This document shows positions 1-8,096 of a DNA stretch of 14,388 bases, piece after piece. The translations under genes were made by a program, and so were the position numbers. Within the stretch, counting starts at the first letter, position 1; each line of letters starts with the position of its first letter. Below the pieces are notes generated by a model that was given only the letters and a program-made list of their open reading frames with translations, was not told the DNA's origin and ran no database searches. This DNA comes from Halieaceae bacterium (lineage in GTDB: Bacteria > Pseudomonadota > Gammaproteobacteria > Pseudomonadales > Halieaceae): positions 1 to 14,388 of the forward strand of contig DPGN01000030.1 of assembly GCA_003523185.1 (NCBI GenBank). Direction: 5' to 3'.

Positions 1-345
1 GGCGCTTTATTCATGCTCGGTGCGGCCCCCACGTTGCTTGCAGACAAGCATGTCCGGGTTGACGTCTTTTATCGAAATTTTACGAATCGCCAGAAGCACT
101 GGGTGAATACCATTGGCCACACCGTGTTCACATTGCCCTTCTGCACACTCATCGTGTTTGGTTCGTGGGGCTATGTGTCGGAAAGCTGGTCGATCATGGA
201 ATCATCGCCAGAGCCTGGCGGCATACCAGCGGTATTCCTCCTTAAAACACTAATACCAGCTATGGCGCTGCTACTCGCACTTCAAGCTGTAAGCCTCATC
301 ATCCAGGGCTTGATCGAGCTGAGCGAGGTGCCTACTGATGGTTGA
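1..345 (+). CDS. TRAP transporter small permease (DctQ-type), 5' end cut off
   Basis: The reading frame is open from the first base, so the gene begins upstream of the window; 114 residues remain. It is the small membrane subunit of a tripartite ATP-independent periplasmic transporter, which works with a large permease and a periplasmic binding protein to import carboxylates using the Na+ gradient. The visible part has the block LADKHVRVDVFYR, typical of the TakQ/FcbT2 subgroup, then hydrophobic segments near residues 41-58 and 82-103 of the remaining sequence. The block SPEPGGIPAVFLLK between them is also typical of this subgroup. The stop overlaps the start of the large permease by 8 bp, indicating translational coupling. 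Family call is firm; substrate is not visible. Confidence 0.88.
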   Translation, partial: GALFMLGAAPTLLADKHVRVDVFYRNFTNRQKHWVNTIGHTVFTLPFCTLIVFGSWGYVSESWSIMESSPEPGGIPAVFLLKTLIPAMALLLALQAVSLIIQGLIELSEVPTDG

Positions 346-1708
346 AGGAGAATTAGCACTCGCACTGTTCGGTAGCGTCTGCGTTTTACTGCTCTTTGGT
401 TTTCCTGTTGCACTGACGCTTGCCGGAACCGCACTACTATTTGCCGCCGTGGGCGTGATAGCAGGGCACTTCGATGCCAGCTTCGTCGCTGCACTGTCGG
501 GCCGTATGTTTGGCACCATTACCAACGAGACACTTGTCGCCGTGCCGCTCTTCATTCTTATGGGAGTCACATTAGAGCGCGCCAAGATAGCCGAGGAGCT
601 ACTGACCGCCATGGCTAGCGGTCTGGGGAATCGAACCGGCGGTCTAGGCATTTCCGTTATCGTGGTGGGCGCACTTCTAGCCGCCAGTACCGGCATTGTC
701 GGTGCGACGGTTGTGACGATGGGCGTGCTGGCACTGCCCTCCATGCTTCGTGCAGGCTACAACCCATCGCTCGCCACCGGGCTTATCTGTGCCACGGGCA
801 CACTAGGTCAAATCATTCCGCCGTCTATTGCGCTCGTGTTGCTCGGGGACATCATGTCCACCGCTTATCAGCAGGCGCAACTACAGAGCGGCATTATCAA
901 TACACAAACCGTATCTGTAGGTGACTTATTTGTCGGCTCGCTGGTACCCGGCCTGGTGCTGGTCGGTCTATACCTTGGATACCTGCTATTTGTGGCTTGG
1001 CGAAATCCATCCGACTGCCCAGCTCCAGAGGAAATAAGCGATGACGGCCAGTCCTCTATCCTAGAGGCCGTACTACCCCCGCTGCTATTAATCGGCGTCG
1101 TCTTAGGGTCCATCATTGTCGGTGCTGCGACACCGACAGAAGCCGCAGGCGTTGGCGCCGTCGGCGCGTTGTGCCTCGCGGCCTACAAATCAGCGCTCGA
1201 TTTGGAAACGCTTAAAGACATCGCGCGCTCCGCCATGGCAACCACGAGCATGGTGTTCCTCATCCTCATCGGTGCCGCCCTGTTTTCGCTGGTATTTAGG
1301 GGTTTCGGTGGCGACGAACTGATTGAAGCATTTTTCGCGGAACTCGGTGGCGGACCTCACACGGCACTGTTGATTGTGATGCTTGTCATGTTTCTCCTCG
1401 GCTTCATTCTCGATTTCATCGAAATAACGTTCGTTGTGGTGCCGATTGTCGCGCCAATTTTATTGGCGATGGGTTTTGATCCCATCTGGCTTGGCGTCAT
1501 GATTGCCGTTAACCTCCAAACGTCATTCCTAACACCGCCCTTTGGCTTCGCCTTGTTCTATCTACGCGGCGTCGCCGATGACTCCGTCGCAACCAGCGCT
1601 ATCTACCGCGGTGTCATCCCGTTCGTGTTAATCCAGCTGGGCTTGTTGGCCTTGTTATGGCTAATTCCGGATATCGTCACCTGGTTACCGAGCTCGCTGG
1701 GGCGTTGA
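338..1708 (+). CDS. TRAP transporter large permease (DctM-type)
   Basis: This 456-residue integral membrane protein has about 12 hydrophobic segments and is full length for the family. It forms the transport channel of the TRAP system with the small permease just upstream. Family blocks visible are a FPVALTLAG segment near residue 23, GALLAASTGIVGATVVTMG near 111-129, GTLGQIIPPSIALVLLGD near 153-170, and LGFILDFIEITFVVVPI near 354-370. These match the TakM/FcbT3-like subgroup. The ATG start is supported by GAGGTG seven bases upstream, inside the preceding gene. The thioesterase gene follows after 61 bp on the same strand with no obvious terminator between them. No binding protein is encoded adjacent on this strand; a TakP-like one lies on the opposite strand at 2152-3306. 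Confidence 0.92.
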   Translation: MVEGELALALFGSVCVLLLFGFPVALTLAGTALLFAAVGVIAGHFDASFVAALSGRMFGTITNETLVAVPLFILMGVTLERAKIAEELLTAMASGLGNRTGGLGISVIVVGALLAASTGIVGATVVTMGVLALPSMLRAGYNPSLATGLICATGTLGQIIPPSIALVLLGDIMSTAYQQAQLQSGIINTQTVSVGDLFVGSLVPGLVLVGLYLGYLLFVAWRNPSDCPAPEEISDDGQSSILEAVLPPLLLIGVVLGSIIVGAATPTEAAGVGAVGALCLAAYKSALDLETLKDIARSAMATTSMVFLILIGAALFSLVFRGFGGDELIEAFFAELGGGPHTALLIVMLVMFLLGFILDFIEITFVVVPIVAPILLAMGFDPIWLGVMIAVNLQTSFLTPPFGFALFYLRGVADDSVATSAIYRGVIPFVLIQLGLLALLWLIPDIVTWLPSSLGR

Positions 1709-1769
1709 TCTGACATAGCCAATAAACGGTACATCCCTGAAACACCCTAACGGACTCCAGGAGAATGCG

Positions 1770-2165
1770 GTGACTCCGATTGATGAAACACCAAGACCAC
1801 AGGGCGAACTGGCACTGCAAACGGTTGCCATGCCTGCGGATACCAACGCAAATGGCGATATTTTTGGTGGATGGCTGCTGTCGCAAATGGACATTGCAGG
1901 TGGCGTTGCGGCGTCAGAGGTAGCGGGGGGGCGTGTCGCAACGGTCGCGATTCAGGGTATGTCGTTTCTTACCCCAGTGCACGTCGGTGCCGTAGTGACC
2001 TGTTACTGCGACATTCTCGACATTGGTCGGAGCTCAGTGCGTGTGCTCATCGAGGTGTGGATCAACTCCCAACACGACGGCGAGCCAATTAAGGTAACCG
2101 AAGGCGAGTTCATCTATGTCGCCATCGATAACGCGAAACGTACGCGAACGATTACTGGTCAGTAA
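1770..2165 (+). CDS. yciA: Acyl-CoA thioesterase, YciA family
   Basis: A 131-residue single hotdog-fold protein that hydrolyses acyl-CoA to free acid and CoA in the cytoplasm. Residues 20-41, containing MPADTNAN, DIFGG and SQMD, match E. coli YciA almost exactly; further shared blocks include GRVATVAIQGMSFL, the EVWI strand and FIYVAID near the C-terminus. Length equals the family norm. The start is a GTG preceded by AGGAG with a 6-nt spacer (1759-1763). It is probably read through from the TRAP permease genes. Its last 14 bases overlap the end of the binding-protein gene on the opposite strand. Whether it acts on a product of the transported substrate is speculation; E. coli YciA itself has broad acyl-CoA specificity. 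Confidence 0.92.
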   Translation: MTPIDETPRPQGELALQTVAMPADTNANGDIFGGWLLSQMDIAGGVAASEVAGGRVATVAIQGMSFLTPVHVGAVVTCYCDILDIGRSSVRVLIEVWINSQHDGEPIKVTEGEFIYVAIDNAKRTRTITGQ

Positions 2166-3306
2166 ACGTGATGGGCGGTAACACTCGATCGCGGGCATTG
2201 AGGTAGGCGCGCTCGGATATCTCGTGATACGTCCGAACACCGTCTAAAAACGCCTCATAGGAGGCCGAAATTTTCTGTGCCATAGGGTCGTCTTTCTTGA
2301 GCTGCTCTAAGGCGATCACGGCGTTACTGTGAAGCACGTCCATAACGTCATCAGGCAATGGCCGTAGCTTGGTTGAATGCTCTTCTAGTAGCGTCGTGAG
2401 GGACTCATTGTTGCGCGCAGTGAACTCATCGAGCATGTCCTGATTTGTGGCTCTTGCTGCGCCTTCAACAATGGCTTGGAGGTCCGCCGGCAAGCGATCG
2501 AAGGCCGCCTGATTCACCGTGAACTCAAGCATCGCACCCGGCTCATGCCAACCCGGGTAGTAGTAGTACTCAGCCACCTCCATTAGACCCAGTGTCCGAT
2601 CGTTATAGGGCCCAACCCACTCTACGGCATCGATGACACCCGTCTGCATTGATGTATAGATTTCACCACCCGCCAATCGAACAGCGGTGCCCCCCGCAGC
2701 GGCAAATACCTCGCCAGCGAGGCCCGGAATGCGCATCTTGAGACCATCAAGATCACTCGCCGACTTCAACTCTCTGTTGAACCAACCGGCCATTTGAACC
2801 CCGGTTGATCCGCCGGCAAATGGCCGCACGCCGAACGGGGCGTAAAGCTCACGCCATAGCTCAAGCCCGCCGCCATAATGCAACCAACCGTTCATTTCCT
2901 GCGCAGTCATACCAAAAGGAACGGCGGTATAAAACACGGATGAGGGAATCTTGCCTTTCCAATAGTAAGAGGCACCGTGTCCCATTTCCGCTACGCCCTG
3001 AGAGACCGCATCAAAGACCTCGAACGGGGGCACTACCTCACCCGCACCGTAAACTCGGACCGTCAGTCGACCATTGCTCATTTCACCCACGCGACGCGCA
3101 AAGTTTTCTGGGGCCGATCCAAGGCCAGGTAACCCCTTAGGCCACGTGGTGACAAGCTTCCATTCGATACTGGTTTCACTTCCACTGACGCGAGGACCCG
3201 CATCATCGTCGGTCATTTGAGCTTCAAGAGCCCAGAGTGCCAATGTTCCAACCCAGAGCAGTAAAAGACCTACAACGGCTACCGGTAACAGCGTTCTCTC
3301 TTTCAT
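2152..3306 (-). CDS. TRAP transporter substrate-binding protein, TakP-like (DctP family)
   Basis: A 384-residue periplasmic solute receptor. It starts with a charged tip (MKER) and a hydrophobic stretch at residues 7-27, acting as signal peptide or membrane anchor; no clear cleavage motif is visible. The mature part carries TakP-subgroup blocks: LVTTWPKGLPG (51-61), GAGEVVPPFEVFDAVSQG (87-104), GHGASYYWKGK (109-119), MRIPGLAGEVF (191-201), EWVGPYND (229-236) and PGWHEPG (251-257). R192 and the E229-W230 pair lie where this subgroup is known to hold the 2-oxo acid and Na+, so an oxo- or hydroxy-acid substrate is likely. The ATG follows the uvrD stop by 7 bp and GAGG sits in the uvrD end, so it should be co-transcribed with uvrD. 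Its permeases are probably those at 1-1708. Confidence 0.9.
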   Translation of the reverse strand: MKERTLLPVAVVGLLLLWVGTLALWALEAQMTDDDAGPRVSGSETSIEWKLVTTWPKGLPGLGSAPENFARRVGEMSNGRLTVRVYGAGEVVPPFEVFDAVSQGVAEMGHGASYYWKGKIPSSVFYTAVPFGMTAQEMNGWLHYGGGLELWRELYAPFGVRPFAGGSTGVQMAGWFNRELKSASDLDGLKMRIPGLAGEVFAAAGGTAVRLAGGEIYTSMQTGVIDAVEWVGPYNDRTLGLMEVAEYYYYPGWHEPGAMLEFTVNQAAFDRLPADLQAIVEGAARATNQDMLDEFTARNNESLTTLLEEHSTKLRPLPDDVMDVLHSNAVIALEQLKKDDPMAQKISASYEAFLDGVRTYHEISERAYLNARDRVLPPITFTDQ

Positions 3307-3313
3307 CTAAGCC

Positions 3314-5470
3314 TCACAAAGCTTGCAGATTGGCGTATTGCAGAACCAACCACTTACTGCCTTCAGCAAAGTTTACCTCGATCCGCGCGTTGGCACCTCG
3401 ACCTTCGATATTGAGCACCATGCCTTCACCAAACATGGGGTGGGTCACACGCTGACCTAGAGACAATCCCGAATCGTTTGAGGCAGCCACCGGCTGCTGC
3501 AGCCGGTCGGCCAGGGGCCGAGTCAATCCTCCATGGAGCCGTACTTCCTCGATTAAGTCAGCGGGTATTTCCCGCACGAAGCGAGACGGCGTGTTATAGG
3601 TCTCGCTACCGTGCAAGCGCCGGCTCTCTGCATAGGTAATTAGCAACCGCTGCTGCGCCCGGGTGATACCCACATACGCCAGTCGCCTCTCTTCCTCCAG
3701 GCGGCCTGGCTCCTCTACCGACATCCGGTGTGGAAATAAGTTCTCTTCCAGCCCAGCCAAAATAACGAGCGGAAACTCGAGGCCTTTAGCGGAGTGCAGC
3801 GTCATCATCTGAACACTGTCCTCGTAAGGGTCCGCCTGGCTATCACCCGCATCAAGCGCGGCACTATCGAGAAACTGTTGAAGTGGAGACAGCGAGTCGT
3901 CCTCAGCTCTAAAGGTCTTAGCCGCGGAAACCAGTTCTTCGAGGTTCTCCACCCGCGCCTGTCCACGCTCCCCCTTCTCTGCCTTGTGAAACTCAATCAA
4001 ACCCGTTCGATGGATGACGTGTTCCACCATTTCCTCTAGAGGAAGCTCTACCGTCTCGCTATCCAGCTCGTTAATTAAGGCGGCAAATCCCTCCAGTGAT
4101 GATCGTGCTCTCGACCCAAGCAAACCATTTTGTTGGGCAAGACCCATTGCCTGCCACATCGATAGATTGTTATCCCGAGCGATCGCGCGTAAATCGTCGA
4201 CCGTCTTACTGCCGATACCGCGGGTAGGCGTGTTGATAATGCGCTCCAGGGCAGGGTCGTCTCCGCGGCCAATGATCAATCGCATGTACGCCAGCGCGTT
4301 GCGAATCTCCAGGCGCTCGTAGAAGCGTTGGCCGCCATAAATGCGATAGGGGAGTCCCACACGGATCAGTGCTTCCTCAATGACACGCGACTGCGCATTC
4401 GATCGATACAAAATGGCACTGGATCTACGCGGATTGCCCTCATCAGTCCATGACTGAATCTGTTCGACGATAAACCGCGCCTCGTCTTGTTCGTTGAATC
4501 CCGAATAGAGCTTAATGGGTTCGCCGTCCTCACCATCTGTCCAAAGGTCTTTACCCAACCTACCTGCGTTATGCGATATCACGCCGTTGGCCGCATCAAG
4601 AATCGTTTTGGTTGAACGATAATTCTGCTCAAGACGAACAGTTTGCGTGCCCACAAAGTCCTGGGTAAATCGCTGAATATTTTCGATCTTTGCGCCACGC
4701 CAACCATAGATAGACTGATCGTCGTCACCCACGGCAACAACCGGGATTGCATCGCCGGCAAGCACCCTCAGCCAGGCGTATTGAATGGAGTTCGTATCCT
4801 GAAACTCATCCACCAGTAAAATATTGAAGCGCTCTTGGTAATGCACCAGGGTCTCCGGCGACTTCAACCAGAGTTCGTGGGCGCGCAGTAATAGCTCAGC
4901 AAAGTCGACCAAGCCACCAGGCTGGCAAGCCGCCTCGTAAGCCTCATAAATGCGCACCATCGTTTTGGTGTAGAGATCGCCCATGGGCGGCTCAATATGT
5001 TGAGCGCGTAAGCCTTCGTCTTTTTGACCATTGATGAACCACTGCGCCTGCCTTGGCGGCCACTTCGACTCATCAAGCCCAAGCTCACGACAAACGCGCT
5101 TGACGAGTCTTAGCTGATCGTCGCTATCGAGTATCTGGAAATTTTGGGGGAGTCCGGCTTCTGCCCAGTGGGTTTGCAGGAGGCGGTGCGCCAGACCATG
5201 GAATGTACCAATCCACAGACCATGCGTTGGCCGCCCAAGCATTTCTTCAATCCGGCCCCGCATCTCTCGAGCGGCCTTATTGGTGAAGGTCACGGCCATG
5301 ACAGAGTATGGCGAAAGACCCTCAGCTCTGATGAGCCAGGCAATGCGATGCACCAGCACTCGCGTCTTACCCGACCCTGCGCCCGCCAGCACCAGTTGAT
5401 TACCTTGCTCTGCCGCTACCGCCGCACGCTGCGCCTCGTTGAGGCCATCAAGAATATCTGATACATCCAT
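3314..5470 (-). CDS. uvrD: DNA helicase II, UvrD
   Basis: A 718-residue superfamily 1A 3'-5' DNA helicase used in nucleotide excision repair and methyl-directed mismatch repair. It aligns with E. coli UvrD (720 aa) from the first residues (MDVS) to the end. Motifs: Walker A GAGSGKT at 30-36, TFTNKAA at 61-67, DEFQDT at 221-226, GDDDQSIYGWRGA at 248-260, QNYRS at 282-286, then TLHSAKGLEFP and VGITRAQ. The C-terminal Tudor-like module is present (LGQRVTHPMFGEG), which distinguishes UvrD from shorter Rep helicases. No convincing Shine-Dalgarno precedes the ATG. A TACACT hexamer lies only about 8 nt upstream, so leaderless translation is possible. No CTG-N10-CAG LexA site appears in the 98-bp divergent gap, unlike E. 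coli. The TRAP binding-protein gene follows 7 bp downstream. Confidence 0.97.
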   Translation of the reverse strand: MDVSDILDGLNEAQRAAVAAEQGNQLVLAGAGSGKTRVLVHRIAWLIRAEGLSPYSVMAVTFTNKAAREMRGRIEEMLGRPTHGLWIGTFHGLAHRLLQTHWAEAGLPQNFQILDSDDQLRLVKRVCRELGLDESKWPPRQAQWFINGQKDEGLRAQHIEPPMGDLYTKTMVRIYEAYEAACQPGGLVDFAELLLRAHELWLKSPETLVHYQERFNILLVDEFQDTNSIQYAWLRVLAGDAIPVVAVGDDDQSIYGWRGAKIENIQRFTQDFVGTQTVRLEQNYRSTKTILDAANGVISHNAGRLGKDLWTDGEDGEPIKLYSGFNEQDEARFIVEQIQSWTDEGNPRRSSAILYRSNAQSRVIEEALIRVGLPYRIYGGQRFYERLEIRNALAYMRLIIGRGDDPALERIINTPTRGIGSKTVDDLRAIARDNNLSMWQAMGLAQQNGLLGSRARSSLEGFAALINELDSETVELPLEEMVEHVIHRTGLIEFHKAEKGERGQARVENLEELVSAAKTFRAEDDSLSPLQQFLDSAALDAGDSQADPYEDSVQMMTLHSAKGLEFPLVILAGLEENLFPHRMSVEEPGRLEEERRLAYVGITRAQQRLLITYAESRRLHGSETYNTPSRFVREIPADLIEEVRLHGGLTRPLADRLQQPVAASNDSGLSLGQRVTHPMFGEGMVLNIEGRGANARIEVNFAEGSKWLVLQYANLQAL

Positions 5471-5534
5471 GGGTTACAGTGTACTAGAAAGCGCCATTTA
5501 CGACGGCCTTTACACCGCGTTTATCTGGGCTTTC

Positions 5535-5561
5535 TGCTAATCTCTCATCAGGTGTAGGAGG
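5535..5561 (+). promoter_or_regulatory. Candidate extended -10 and ribosome binding site for the SPOR gene
   Basis: TGCTAATCT at 5535-5543 resembles an extended -10 (TGnTAnnnT). A TTTACA at 5509-5514 is too far upstream to be a normal -35, so the promoter assignment is weak. AGGAGG at 5556-5561, seven bases before the ATG at 5569, is a full-strength ribosome binding site and fixes that start with confidence. Confidence 0.4.
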
Positions 5562-5568
5562 GCAGACC

Positions 5569-6837
5569 ATGGACGAAGACAACGACGACGACAAGAAACG
5601 CGTACTCACGCCACCAGCTGACTGGTCGGAAGGTATGAAGCCGAAATCATCTGACAACTTGGAGGATGACATCGACGAGAGTACCGATTGGCTTGAAGAT
5701 GATGACTTCGAGGTGCCCCCCACCAGCGAAATGAGCCCTGACTCAGATGACGTTACTGACGATCACCGGAATGACGATGAAGAGGTTGACGATGAGGATT
5801 ATGCCGACGACGTTGGTGACTCTGCCGCGCTCCTAACCGATCACACGGCCACCGCTAAAACTACCAGCGGTAGGGCCAAAATTCCGTGGGCTCTTGCCGT
5901 TATTGGATTTGTTGCCGCTGCCGCCATGACCGGTCTATGGGTCGATACGCAAAGCTCCAACAGTGCAGAAATTGCCGACTTGAAAGACACCATACGATCA
6001 CTGCAACGAGTGGAAAATGATAAGGCGGCGGAAGACACTGCAGTAGCGGCTGAAAACGAAGCACTCCGAAGCGAGATTGCGTCTCTCAAAGCACAAACCG
6101 AGGCGCTCACCGATGAAAACGATTTACTCAAAAATCGGGAGGCTGAGCGTGCGGCGAGAGCGATCACTCAACAACAAGAAGCGGCACCCACCCAGCCCGT
6201 AAAGCCCGCGTCACCCCTACTGGAACCACCCAGACAGGCTGGCGGGCCGTGGTTTGTTAATCTGGAAAGTCATACCTCCCGCGCAACGGCCAACGACCGT
6301 GCGGCGGCGCTACGAGACACTCTGAGACCGCTCAACATTTCCGTGGCCAGCGCAAGAGTCAACGGTCGAGACTATTACCGCGTGCGAGCGGCTGGCTTTG
6401 CCTCGAAGGCCGTGGCTGGGCAGGCTTCCGAGTGGATGTCAGCGCAAACAAACGCCGGGCCCTACTGGTTAGGGAAAGCCGAGGAGTCACCCAACAGCGC
6501 TTCGAGCGCTACAAACTTAAAAGCACAAACCATCGCATCCGCAACAGCAGCGCCAACGGCAGCAAAACGGCCGGTTCGCCTCAAGCAACTGCCTATGCGA
6601 GATAACTGGTTTGTGTTCGTGGACACCTACGACAAGGGGGAGCGAGCTGACTCGGTGATTAATGAGTTGGTGGAACAAGGCTTGGAAGCGAAGGTTGCCG
6701 TGGAATCGCGATCGGGTGAGCTTTTCTACCGCGTGCAAGTTGTTGGGATTGAGAGCGAAGCCAAAGGTAATGCGATTGTCGCTCAGCTAAAAGACAATGA
6801 CTTTCGTAACGCCCGACTTCGAAAAACCGTCAATTAA
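5569..6837 (+). CDS. Membrane-anchored protein with acidic N-terminus and two SPOR domains
   Basis: A 422-residue protein not assignable to a named orthologue. Residues 1-90 are extremely acidic (about 37 Asp/Glu) and probably cytoplasmic. Residues 105-125 form one membrane segment, 131-195 a Leu/Glu-rich likely coiled coil, and 201-222 a Pro/Gln-rich linker. Two SPOR-type repeats follow: 226-303 (GPWFVNLESHTSR to YYRVRAAGFASKAVA) and 345-420 (DNWFVFVDTYDKG to FYRVQVVGIESEAKG), joined by an Ala/Thr-rich linker. SPOR domains bind glycan strands lacking stem peptides at the division septum, and this single-pass bitopic layout matches FtsN/DamX-like proteins, so a septal envelope role is inferred. 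Most such proteins have one SPOR domain. The gene is divergent from uvrD and overlaps the end of the opposing small membrane-protein gene by 4 bp. Confidence 0.85.
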   Translation: MDEDNDDDKKRVLTPPADWSEGMKPKSSDNLEDDIDESTDWLEDDDFEVPPTSEMSPDSDDVTDDHRNDDEEVDDEDYADDVGDSAALLTDHTATAKTTSGRAKIPWALAVIGFVAAAAMTGLWVDTQSSNSAEIADLKDTIRSLQRVENDKAAEDTAVAAENEALRSEIASLKAQTEALTDENDLLKNREAERAARAITQQQEAAPTQPVKPASPLLEPPRQAGGPWFVNLESHTSRATANDRAAALRDTLRPLNISVASARVNGRDYYRVRAAGFASKAVAGQASEWMSAQTNAGPYWLGKAEESPNSASSATNLKAQTIASATAAPTAAKRPVRLKQLPMRDNWFVFVDTYDKGERADSVINELVEQGLEAKVAVESRSGELFYRVQVVGIESEAKGNAIVAQLKDNDFRNARLRKTVN

Positions 6838-7133
6838 ACGCCAGTTATCTTCGGCATTGGCAAGTTATCCAGCATCATTTCAGTCTTCTCTGGAAGCTCA
6901 CCAACCGCTAGCGACACCCACGACACCAATAGAAAGGTACCAATAACGGCCCAATGCCGGCGCCGATCTGTAAGTCCGACACGCTCCATGACCGCCAACA
7001 AAGGCTCCGCCATTATGAAGGCCGCGATTATCGTAATGGCCCAACCAAGATACGGATCGTTGCCCCAGAAGGTGTGAACAAAGCCCGAGTAAAAGAGTCC
7101 TACGGCAGCCAACAGGTTAATCACATACCCCAT
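6834..7133 (-). CDS. Small three-helix membrane protein, unknown function
   Basis: A 99-residue hydrophobic protein that I do not recognise. Three likely membrane segments lie at about residues 3-20, 28-48 and 61-79, with a basic loop containing DRRRHW between the second and third and a short charged tail. The ATG at 7133 is preferred over an in-frame GTG at 7139 because AGGAG (7143-7139) lies five bases before the ATG and overlaps the GTG. It is the last gene of the minus-strand run starting at purE, 18 nt below the cupin gene, and ends in a 4-bp overlap with the convergent SPOR gene. Function cannot be inferred from sequence alone. Confidence 0.7.
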   Translation of the reverse strand: MGYVINLLAAVGLFYSGFVHTFWGNDPYLGWAITIIAAFIMAEPLLAVMERVGLTDRRRHWAVIGTFLLVSWVSLAVGELPEKTEMMLDNLPMPKITGV

Positions 7134-7151
7134 ACCCACTCCTACTCGGTA

Positions 7152-7523
7152 TCAAATCCAGTCATCCAGTGGCGCGGTCTTGTCCGATTGAACGTCGCCT
7201 GTATTGATAACGCCCTTGGGCTCAACGATAAGGACCTTTGCCTCTGCGGATGCGCGCGGACGATGCGGCACTCCCTTGGGAACAACCAACATCTGACCTG
7301 CCTCGAGCTTGACTGTACCGTCCTGAAAATCAATTACTAACGTACCTTCCAAGACGATAAATGTTTCATCCGTGTCCTGATGGTCATGCCAAACAAAATC
7401 ACCCTCGAGTCGTACCAACTTGAATTGGTAGTCATTCATCTCTGCCACCACTTTGGGTGACCACTGCTCGGTGAAACAATCAAACTTCTCAGCGAAGCTT
7501 ATGGGCACGGGTGTTTTGTTCAT
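7152..7523 (-). CDS. Single-domain cupin protein
   Basis: A 123-residue small cupin. The first cupin motif reads H46-x-H48 then E53, followed by six residues and a glycine; the second motif has G76, P82-K-G84 and H87. The four expected metal ligands (two His, one Glu, one His) are therefore all present. The usual Asn of motif 2 is replaced. Small cupins of this kind can be metal-dependent enzymes or sugar/effector sensors, and the sequence alone does not decide. AGAGG lies 9 nt before the ATG. The gene follows the acetyltransferase gene by 16 bp and precedes the small membrane protein by 18 bp, so it belongs to the purEK run. Confidence 0.82.
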   Translation of the reverse strand: MNKTPVPISFAEKFDCFTEQWSPKVVAEMNDYQFKLVRLEGDFVWHDHQDTDETFIVLEGTLVIDFQDGTVKLEAGQMLVVPKGVPHRPRASAEAKVLIVEPKGVINTGDVQSDKTAPLDDWI

Positions 7524-7539
7524 GAAGCGATGCCTCTAC

Positions 7540-8094
7540 CTAAAAAATACTTAAGGCTTTGAACCACTGTTGCTCTGATAACTCGTAGACCGCTTTACTG
7601 TAAGATTCGTCGTGACTGAAGACTGCACCCAACTTCTTAACAGCCGCGATGGATCGATAATTTTGAGGTCCGATATCAAAAAATACCCGGTCGACCACGT
7701 TGAATGCGCGTAATAGCATCGCCTCTTTTATCTCCCGATTCGCTGACGTGCCCCAGAACTCTCGAGCAATGAAGGTGTAGCCAATCCTGATACACCGATT
7801 GGCTTCATCGTATCCATAAAATCGCGAGGAGCCGGTAGCCCGTCCATTTGGCTTCTCTCTTATTACAAAACAACCCAAATCATTTGCAAGGCCACCCTGA
7901 AAAAAGCGCTGAAATTTGGAACGTTGCCACCGATCAGCTTCTGGATGCTGCTCCCACAACAGGGGATCACTGGCCACCGCATATAAGGCATCGAAGTCAC
8001 TTGGGGTTAATAGTTCGAGAGAAAAGTGTTCGGTCTGGAGGGGGAGTCTGAAAACCAACCCATCCTCTGCAACCGAATCCGCGTCAGCAGACAT
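7540..8094 (-). CDS. GNAT family N-acetyltransferase (RimJ/RimL-like)
   Basis: A 184-residue GCN5-related acetyltransferase of the Acetyltransf_3 type, which transfers acetyl from acetyl-CoA to an amino group. Visible hallmarks are the WEQHPE segment near 47-52, the GSSRFY strand near 88-93, the IGYTF strand (104-108) leading to REFWGTSANREIK (111-123), and N145-Y-R-S with KLGA at 154-157. The acceptor is unknown. The ATG at 8094 is 2 nt after the purK stop; a TTG at 8100 would overlap that stop and add two residues. Neither start has a clear Shine-Dalgarno, so translation is probably coupled to purK. GNAT and cupin genes do not belong to purine synthesis, so they may simply ride on the operon. 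Confidence 0.85.
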   Translation of the reverse strand: MSADADSVAEDGLVFRLPLQTEHFSLELLTPSDFDALYAVASDPLLWEQHPEADRWQRSKFQRFFQGGLANDLGCFVIREKPNGRATGSSRFYGYDEANRCIRIGYTFIAREFWGTSANREIKEAMLLRAFNVVDRVFFDIGPQNYRSIAAVKKLGAVFSHDESYSKAVYELSEQQWFKALSIF

Positions 8095-8096
8095 GG

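Noticed and set aside
271..744. Minus-strand 157-codon frame opposite the TRAP permease genes
   Set aside because: It lies antisense to two well-supported overlapping genes and its translation is Ser/Thr/Pro-rich with no recognisable domain.
7134..7139. GTG start for the small membrane protein at 7139
   Set aside because: The ribosome binding site AGGAG overlaps this codon and is correctly spaced for the ATG at 7133.
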